Source: Isoetes taiwanensis
Taxonomy: Eukaryota > Streptophyta > Lycopodiopsida > Isoetales > Isoetaceae
Reading direction: 5' to 3'
Assembly (NCBI GenBank): GCA_021234155.1
Contig: JAJEKV010000011.1
Location: forward strand, 11,881,255-11,945,254
Length of the DNA stretch: 64,000 bases
Part shown: piece after piece, positions 57,204 to 64,000 of the stretch
Position numbering within the stretch: position 1 is the stretch's first letter
Layout of the letters: each line of letters begins with the position of its first letter
The notes under the pieces: generated by a model
What the model saw: only the letters and a program-made list of their open reading frames with translations
Databases searched by the model: none
What the model was told of the DNA's origin: nothing
Position numbers and translations under genes: made by a program

Positions 57204-58820
57204 ATGGTTATCACCTTCGACTTTGCAGATCTGATGCTACAAGCACATATTATATCTAATTATCTGATGCTATCTAATTATCTGTCTAAGTTTTCGATGG
57301 ATTTTTATTGTCTTCAAGAGCACAAGTGCTGTAAAGGTGGGGTGCAGAAGCTGGCTGCAATTCTGGGTCCTCATTACAATGTCTTGGTTGCTGCTTCTAA
57401 CTCAGCTAAGGCTGGAGTCATCACTGCTTGGAAACCTTCCCTTAATATTACTTTTACTCAAGTAGACAGATTTGGACGATGGATAATAGTCAAATGGATG
57501 GATAAGGGGCAAGAGTGGGAAATTGTGAATGTGTATGCACCTAATCAGCCACGTCAGTGAGGCTCTCTGTGGGCCGCTTTATGGACTAGGATTATGTGGC
57601 TCGGTCATAATATAGCATGGCTACTAGTTGGTGATTTTAATATGGTTGCGTTTGAAGCAGATAGGTGTGATAAGGTACACAGGTTGTTCAGGGATTTGAA
57701 CGTGACCAGTGGAGGCAGCTCGTGCTGGACTGTAGAATGGTAGAGGTTGACAGAGACCAGTCTTTTACGTGGTGTAATGGCTGGACTGAACCAGGTAGAG
57801 CTTACGCTCGGCATGATCGTGGGTATTATAATGTAATAGCTGCTGGCTTACTGGATAACTTGCAAAGGACAAATATGTTGGATAGTTCCATATCTGATCA
57901 AAATCCACAATGGCTTTCGGTTACAGCGCCAGTGCATAGATGAGCTACAAGAACCTATTTCAAGCTTAATACTCAATATTTGTCAGACCTAGAGTTTACT
58001 GATGGCTGCAGGCATGCCTGGTCCTCTATATTTTCTCATCTTCGTGGTATGTCTGGGGTTGTTGAGGCTTTGGCAGCAGTTAAATCCTTTGCTAAGCAGT
58101 GGGAACGTAGGAAGGTGCAGGCAACTAGAGGCCGGCTACTAGCTTTGTATATGGAGCTTCAAATGTGTCGTTCACAAGCCCCTTCATCAGGTATTCGTGA
58201 GAAAGAGTTATTGGCAGAAATAAGAAACATTGAATCTATACAGGCAACTCAAGCTCGCATTAAGGCCGGTTTGGATTGGTTTAAATTGGGAGATAGGTGC
58301 TCTCACTTCTTCTTTAGGGCGGCAAGGAGAAGACGTGTGTCAAACTCCATATCTTTGCTACTTCTACCTGATGGCTCTGAAATTTCTGATGCTGCACTAA
58401 ACTCTTGGGCATTCCTGTAGGTATACATATCTCTACTTCAAATGCATGGGATGTTATAGTGGAAGGCCTGCGTAAGCATCCTTTTTGGTGGAATACAACT
58501 AAGCTTTCTCGGCGAGGCGGGATAGTAGTTGCTAAGCAAGTTCTCGGGCAACACTCATGTGTATATGGCATCTCTTTGTGCTTGCCTCACAAACAAAGTT
58601 TCAAGAGGTTGTGCAATCGTCCGTATTAACTTCATTTGGGAAGTCTTTTGAGACAAGTGTAGTTCGCGAAGGTAAACTTGGTCCACATGTATCAAACCAA
58701 AATTTGCTAGAGGTCTAATTGACTTTCATTTACAGAGTAAAATTATGATATCTAAGTTCATTTTTGCTACTTGGTAGGCATGGTACATTAAGCACGGAAT
58801 GAGATTGGTTCGCACACTAC
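57204..58820 (+). pseudogene. L1-type LINE fragment with internal deletion
   Basis: Endonuclease pieces in order: FYCLQEHKCCKGG, a VITAWKPSL block, WEIVNVYAPN, WLLVGDFNMV and a later FTWCNG. Then the linker region (ARIKAGLDWFKLGDRCSHFFFRAARRRR). The reverse-transcriptase core that should come next is missing: the frame jumps directly to the post-RT segment (TTKLSRRGGIVVAKQVL, later AWYIKHGMRLV). Several stops and frameshifts. A defective insertion or recombination product. Confidence 0.82.
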
Positions 58821-58829
58821 CACCCCAAA

Positions 58830-59340
58830 ACCGGGTCCACATGTTGTTTTTAGGTGTCTTTTTGCTAAAAACAACACAAAAACTACGTGTTGTTTTTTTG
58901 TCCGGATTTAAGAAGCGTGTAGTTTTTAGTCAAACTTTTATACGATGTAGTTTTTTGTAAAAACTCTCGTGTAGAATTTTGTCAAAATTATCTACATTAG
59001 GAATTATATGTGTTTCGACATGTTGCTTTTGAAAGTAATTGTAGTTTTCAGGTGTTGCTTTAAAAAAAAAAAAATACATGTGGTTGTTAATAAAACTTAA
59101 GAAGTCCACATGTTGTTTTTAGCTGTTGTTTTCCAAAAAACTACAACTGAAAAACTACGTAGAGAATTTTGTCTGACTTTGCTAGAAACTACATGTAGTT
59201 ATCTCTATTTTTTTTTTCTATATTGTTTTCAATTGTTGGTTTCCCAAAAAAAATGATATGTGGTTTTAAGAAAAAAATGTGGTTATTCAAAAATAGGTGT
59301 TGTTTTTTAGAATTGTTTTACATAAAATCCACATATAGTT
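58830..59340. repeat. Poorly conserved short-motif repeat (CACATGTTGTTTTT)
   Basis: Many variants of ACATG(T)TTGTTTTTAG and AACTACGT(G)TTG. Similar motifs resume at 62370-62480, suggesting the sequence in between was inserted into, or expanded within, one low-complexity region. Confidence 0.5.
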
Positions 59341-59442
59341 TTATAGAAATAAACTAGAAAGGGCCGGCGGCGGTTTATCCTTTCTCCCTTCCCCTCCGGC
59401 CTCGGCCAGGCCTACATCCGGTTTGGGCCCACCCATGTGCCC

Positions 59443-60825
59443 TATCTCCATCTCTCCTTTCTCTATTCTCTCTCTTCTCTCTCCTATCTCTTCTCTCCTC
59501 TCTCTCTCCTCTCTCTCTTCTTTCCCCTCTCTCTCTCCTCTCTCTTTCCTCTTTCTTCTCTCTCCTCCCTCCTCTCTTTCTCTCTCCTCTCTCTCTCTTC
59601 TCTCTCTCCCCTCTCCCTCTGTCTCTATTCTCTCTCCTCTCTCTTCTTTGTCTCTCCTCTCTCCTTGCTCTCTGTCTCCTCTCTCTTCCATCCTTCTTCT
59701 CTCTCTTCTCTCTCCTCCCATGCTCCCTTCTCTCTCCCTCTATCTTTCTCTCTCCTCTCTATTTCTCTTCTCTCTCATTCCTCTCCTCTCTCCTCCCTCT
59801 CCTCTCTTCTCTCTCTCTCCTCTTTCTCTCCTATCTCTCTCCTATCTCTCTCCTCTCTCTCTATTTCTCCCCGCTCTCTATCTCCTATCTCTCTCCTCCC
59901 TCTATCTCCTATTTCTATAACTCCTATTTCTCTTCTCTCTCTCTATTTCTCCCCTTTCTCTCTACCTTTCTCTCTCTTTTCTATTTCTCTCTCTCCTCTC
60001 TCTCTCCTCTCTCTCCTCTCTCACTCTTCCCTCTCCTCCCTCTCTCTCTCCTCTCTCCTCTCTCTCTCCTATCTCTCTCCTCTCTCTTTATTTCTCCCCT
60101 CTCTATCTCCTATCTCTCCCCTCTCTCTATCTCCTATTTCTCTCCTCTCTCTCTATTTCTTCCCTCTCTCCCTCCTCTCTCTTCTCTCTCCTCTCTCCCT
60201 CCTCTCTCTTCTCCTATCTTCTCTCTCTCCTCTCTCTATCTTCTCCCCTCTTTCTTCCTCCTCTCTCTCTCTCCCTCCTCTCTCTCCCCCTCTCTCTCTG
60301 CCCCCTGTGTCTTTCCTCCTTCCCCTCTCTCTCTCCTCTCTCTTTTCTGCTCTCCTCTCTCCCTCCTCTCTCTTCTCTTTCTTTCCCCTGCCTCTCTCCT
60401 CTCTCTTCTTTCCTCTCTCTCTGTCTCTTCTCTCTCTCCCCTCTTCCTTTCTCTATCTTCTCTCTCCTCTCTCTTCTTTTCCTCTCCTCTCTCTCTCCTT
60501 TCTCTTCCCTCTCCTCTCTTCTTCCCTCTCCTCTCTTTCTCTTTCCTCTCTCTCTCATCTCTCTTCTTTCCCCTCTCTCTCTCCTCTCTCTTGCCTCTTT
60601 CTTCTCTCTCTTCTCTCTCCTCCCTCCTCTCTTTTCTCTTTCCTCTCTCTTTGTTTCTCTCTCTCTTCTCTCTCTCCCCTCTCCCTCTGTCTCTATTCTC
60701 TCTCTTCTTTTGTCTCTCCTCTCTCCTTTCTCTCTCTCTCCTCTCTCTTCCATCCTTCTTCTCTCTCTTCTCTCTCCTCCCATGCCCCCTTCTCTCTCTC
60801 TCTATCTTTCTCTCTCCTCTCTCTC

Positions 60826-60865
<40 letters not shown>

Positions 60866-61221
60866 CTCTCTCCTCTCCTCTCTCCTCCCTCTCCTCTCTT
60901 CTCTTTCTCTCCTCTCTCCTCTCTCCTCTCTCCTCTCTCCTCTCTCTCCTATCTCTCTCCTCTCTCTCTCTTCTCTCCTCTCTCCTATCTCCTCTCTCCT
61001 CTCTCCTCTCTCTCCTCTCTCTCTCCTCCCTCTCCTCTCTCCTCTCTCCTCTCTCTCTCCTATCTCTCTCCTATCTCTCTCCTCTCTCTCTATTTCTCCC
61101 CTCTCTCTATCTCCTATCTCTCTTCTCTCTCTATCTCCTATTTCTCTATCTCCTATTTCTCTATCTCCTATCTCTCTTCTCTCTCTATCTCCTATCTCTC
61201 TTCTCTCTCCTCTCTCCAAAC
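59443..61221. repeat. 1.78-kb CT-rich (polypyrimidine) tract
   Basis: Almost pure C and T on the plus strand, made of CTCTCTC, CCTCT and TCTCTTC units with occasional A or G. Higher-order repeats are visible: a segment around 59505-59720 recurs at about 60570-60790. Open frames of 200-600 codons on both strands arise only from the lack of A/G and are not genes. Confidence 0.95.
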
Positions 61222-61244
61222 CCCCCACCCTATCTCTCTATCTG

Positions 61245-61890
61245 AGTTTTTACAAAGTTTAAGCAAACTTTCTATTTTTAGACTGAAACTTTCTATTCTT
61301 AGACTGAGGTGCTTACCCTAGAGCATCTGCAACATTCTAGCACATTCTATTTTGAGCATTTGCAACGTTTCAAAAAACTTTCTATTTTTGGATTGAGGTG
61401 CTTACCCATGAGCATTTGCAACATTCCATAACATTCTATTTTGAGCATTTGCAAAGTTTCAAAAACTTTCTATTTTTAGACTGAAACATTCTATTTTTAG
61501 ACTGAGGTGGTTACCCATGAGCACCTGGAACATTCCAAAACATTCTATTCTGAGCATTTGCAAAGTTTCAAAAAACTTTCTATTTTTAGACTGAAAATTT
61601 CTATTTTTAGACTGAGGTGCTTACCCATGAGCACCTGGAACATTCCACAACATTCTATTGTGAGCATTTGCAAAGTTTCAAAAAAACTCCTATTTTTAGA
61701 CTGAAAGTTTCTATTTTTAGACTGAGGTGCTTGCCCAACATTGTAGAACATTCTATTATGAGTTCTTGTAAACTTTTAGAGAACTTTCTATTTTTAGACT
61801 ATGGTACCTTCTATTTTTAGATTGAGGTGCTTATCCGTGAGCATTTGAAACTTTGAGCATTTGCAAAGTTTCAAAAAAGTTCTATTTTTA
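61245..61890. repeat. About 110-bp tandem repeat, 5-6 units
   Basis: Each unit has GAGCATTTGCAAAGTTTCAA, one or two TTCTATTTTTAGACTGA blocks, GGTGCTTACCCATGAGCA and GGAACATTCCA.AACATTCT. Units differ by block number, giving a two-level (about 33 + 77 bp) structure. Confidence 0.88.
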
Positions 61891-61895
61891 GACAT

Positions 61896-61962
61896 TTTAG
61901 AAGGTTCTAGAAGATTCTAGAACATTCTAGAAGGTTCTGGGGCATTCTAGAACATTCTAGAA
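61896..61962. promoter_or_regulatory. Array shaped like heat-shock elements
   Basis: Eight alternating GAA and TTC triplets spaced by exactly two bases (61900-61937), a gap, then four more (61945-61962). This is the binding arrangement for heat-shock factors (nGAAnnTTCn). It is also a 10-bp tandem repeat AANNTTCTAG, so function is not proven. Confidence 0.5.
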
Positions 61963-62019
61963 CACCATAGACCATCCCTGAATTATTTGCCCCTCACCCT
62001 TAACTATATGTGAACTTCC

Positions 62020-62115
62020 ATTTTTTTCAAGAAACCAATGCTTGGTCTAGTGGTAAGGGTGGGGGGTTTGGGGGGCAATGTCCAGGGTTCAAGTCCGTGG
62101 TAAACCAAAAAAATT
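62020..62115 (+). ncRNA. tRNA-derived SINE-like sequence with pol III boxes
   Basis: A-box-like TGGTCTAGTGGTAAG (62043-62057) and B-box GGGTTCAAGTCC (62085-62096), 42 bp apart, the internal promoter layout of tRNA genes. No convincing cloverleaf acceptor stem, so a tRNA-derived SINE head or tRNA relic is likelier than a working tRNA. Confidence 0.5.
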
Positions 62116-62145
62116 TTGTCCACTAAACTTGGGAGCTTTTGAGGA

Positions 62146-62233
62146 CCTTCTAGAAGATGCTTCTAGAATCTTCTAGAACTTCCTAGAAGATTCCAGAAGC
62201 CTCTAAGAGGCTCTAGAAGCTTCTAGAACTTTC
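62146..62233. promoter_or_regulatory. Second GAA/TTC array
   Basis: Repeated TTCTAGAA-type units with 2-base spacing, less regular than at 61896-61962. Confidence 0.4.
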
Positions 62234-62261
62234 AAGGATCTGACGACCAAGGGCCCAGATC

Positions 62262-62275
62262 GCGCCACGTGGCGC
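62262..62275. promoter_or_regulatory. G-box palindrome
   Basis: GCGCCACGTGGCGC, a perfect 14-bp palindrome centred on CCACGTGG, a bZIP/bHLH binding core. Confidence 0.4.
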
Positions 62276-62299
62276 CTCCTTTACCGTCGGATGGGGGTG

Positions 62300-63030
62300 G
62301 AGTTACTCACTCACTAACTAACGGACACTATTTCTTTATTATATAAGATAATTTCATGTATAGTTATAAAAAAACTAACACGTCATTTCTTAAAAGTAGT
62401 GGTTGTTTCACGTGTTGTTTTTGCAGAAAAAATAAAAAAAACCACCTATAGGATTTTAAAATTGACAAAAAGAACGCGTGCTTTTTACCATTTAAATAAT
62501 ATTGGCAAAAAAAGCACTATATTGTTATGCTAATTTATTCATGAACCTAGTACAAAATATTGTGAATTTATTACTTGCTTTTGCTTTAGTTGTTCTTGAG
62601 TTCTCTTTTAAAAAATGCCTTTCGGGAATCGAACCCAAATAAGTCCATTAGACATGGTAGTTCTTAAAGCACGAGAGTTGTGCCTTCCATAGTCTTACTT
62701 TTATGTTTGTTCTTATTTGTAGTTATTAATGCAGAGTTCCTGCTTTCAATGTTTCTATTCTAGGCATAGTAAACTAGATAAAAACAATTACTAACTAAAG
62801 AAACAAAAGATGACAAGCATCCAATTTAGTAGTATTTCTAAACTTGTGTAGCATTTCTAATCACTCAATCTAAGTACTCTAGAACATTGGACTAGTGCAT
62901 TCTTACCTGCTAAGGTGAGTTCTCGAGGTCCTGGAACATTGATAAGCTGCTGCAACCATAAGCTTGCAGGTGCTTATGTTGCATAAGTTCTTCTTTGGTC
63001 GCAAAACCCATTACACATCCCTCCAAATCA
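62300..63030. other. Spacer without a supported gene
   Basis: AT-rich; includes a B-box-like GGTTCGATTCCC on the minus strand near 62623-62634 without a visible tRNA fold. Confidence 0.4.
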
Positions 63031-63035
63031 CACTG

Positions 63036-63241
63036 CTATGCATGTGCAGTTTCCTCAGAATCATCTTCCATTGCTGTCTTGTTTATTCTCTTTCTCCCTG
63101 AGCTTTTTTTACATGTTCCTGCTGAGGTCTCAGTGGCCTTTTTACCTGTCCCCAGAGGTACTTGATTTGGCACCATTTCGGATAGCTCCTCATTTGAAGA
63201 TCCAGTACGTTGTTTACGCAATCTTGTATGGTAGTAACCAC
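63036..63241 (-). CDS. Possible terminal exon, basic/serine-rich protein
   Basis: Open minus-strand segment of about 68 codons after an acceptor-like TTTTAG at about 63242-63247, ending at a TAG. The peptide (GGYYHTRLRKQRTGSSNEEL..., GTCKKSSGRKRINK) is basic and serine-rich, like a disordered nuclear tail. The rest of the gene was not found. Confidence 0.3.
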
Positions 63242-63249
63242 CTAAAACA

Positions 63250-64000
63250 AAACATGCAGGATGAGAAATTCACCAAACAAACAATACGGACATGTGGATT
63301 TAAGAGAAAGCAGAGTATAATGCATATTGATTTCCATGCTGCCCTCGAGATCCTTCTTTCCATCTGCTTTTAACTCCATCTCATACGGAATGGATTATTC
63401 ACGACTAATCACCGAGAATGGGTTCGATTAATCACGAGGCGTGCATGGATTCAAATACAAACATGGATTGATCGAACTGGCGCTTTATTTCCTCCAGCTA
63501 AAATTGGACCTCTTTAAAACCTTCAACCGTGTATTAAATTGTGCTCAATGCGCGCCTCATATCTTCTAGCCCAACGAGCATTTCTTCTCATTATGGCAAG
63601 GATGGATTCACTCTCTGCTATAATCATGCAAGCTAAAGAGCAATCTCGATAAACCAAAGCCGCTTGTGACGAACCAAATCCCCATCTCTTATCTTCCGGG
63701 CCTTCCTATAGCCCGATACTTCCTCCAACTCAATTTTGGACCCTAAAACTTAAATCATTCACGGCCATTTCGATGCACCTCGAGATGAAAAGCTCAAAAA
63801 GCAGTAGAGGCGCTGATTTGCTCCATAAAAAGCGTTGGAGAAAGCCATCTAAAGACACGTTTGCAGGATGAATCTTTGAAAGAATCCAAATTGTTTACGA
63901 ATGCAAAATAATCGGCGTGGAAAATGGCTGCACCTTTCGAATCTCCCTTTTGCGGTGGCCATGGCGAGAAAGATTTCTGCATCTTTTTGCGATTCCGTCA
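63250..64000. other. End of window, no confident gene
   Basis: A 62-codon minus-strand frame (63794-63982) has no recognisable domain. Other frames are shorter. Confidence 0.35.

Noticed and set aside
59437-61321. Long open frames (up to about 600 codons) on both strands
   Set aside because: They lie in the CT tract, where stop codons cannot occur; composition is only Ser/Leu/Pro/Phe or Arg/Glu/Gly.
62600-62690. Minus-strand tRNA gene suggested by GGTTCGATTCCC
   Set aside because: A T-arm can be drawn but no acceptor stem or proper anticodon loop pairs.

Overview
This is nuclear DNA from a land plant with a large, repeat-rich genome. The evidence is a plant-type S-domain receptor kinase, long intronless PLS-class pentatricopeptide-repeat (PPR) genes, a replication-type histone H3 gene, LTR retrotransposons primed by initiator-Met tRNA, and many LINE, hAT and MITE relics. 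The style of the PPR proteins (long runs of 'VDMYAKCG' and 'ALECF..MQ..GIKPDKVTF') looks most like a fern or another non-seed vascular plant. That placement is an inference.

Layout. 1-3.7 kb: no confident gene. 3.7-8.2 kb: a complete hAT transposon (8-bp target duplication, 16-bp TIRs) with a decayed transposase. 8.2-12.3 kb: diverged tandem repeats and a zinc-knuckle gene flanked by two copies of a 207-bp duplication. 12.6-18.6 kb: two paralogous PPR genes tail to tail, the left one broken, with a PPR relic between them. 19.1-19.5 kb: histone H3 gene. 22.1-42.9 kb: a three-level nest of mobile elements. 43-49.7 kb: a palindrome-rich MITE, a TRIM element, LINE scraps and two TTC microsatellites. 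49.8-52.1 kb: intact lectin receptor kinase. 52.3-53.7 kb: tandem repeats and two foldback elements. 54.4-56.1 kb: an uninterrupted hAT transposase. 57.2-58.8 kb: L1 fragment. 59.4-62.3 kb: a 1.8-kb CT tract, about 110-bp tandem repeats and arrays shaped like heat-shock elements around a SINE-like tRNA relic. 62.3-64 kb: one possible exon.

The main discovery candidate is the nest. A LINE (about 22134-42932) was split by a minus-strand Ty3/gypsy element (23676-40597, TSD TTTGG, LTRs about 1.6 kb, iMet PBS, polypurine tract). One of its LTRs was then split by a Mutator-like element (23815-27389, 9-bp TSD) that carries several exons and introns of an aconitase gene. Besides gag-pol with a chromodomain-like C-terminus, the gypsy element carries two extra ORFs between the primer-binding site and gag. 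One is a histone H3-like gene: a tail beginning exactly like H3 ([10 protein letters not shown]), a long charged linker, and a diverged but complete H3 histone fold at the C-terminus. Five copies of a roughly 70-nt hairpin flank it. A retroelement with both a chromatin-reading integrase tail and its own H3-like protein is, to my knowledge, not a described architecture. This copy is dead: it has several stops and frameshifts, and the nonsense codons are all explicable as C-to-T or G-to-A changes.

The genes that look functional are histone H3, the receptor kinase, perhaps the 761-residue PPR gene, and possibly the second hAT transposase. Most of the rest is mobile-element sequence at various stages of decay.
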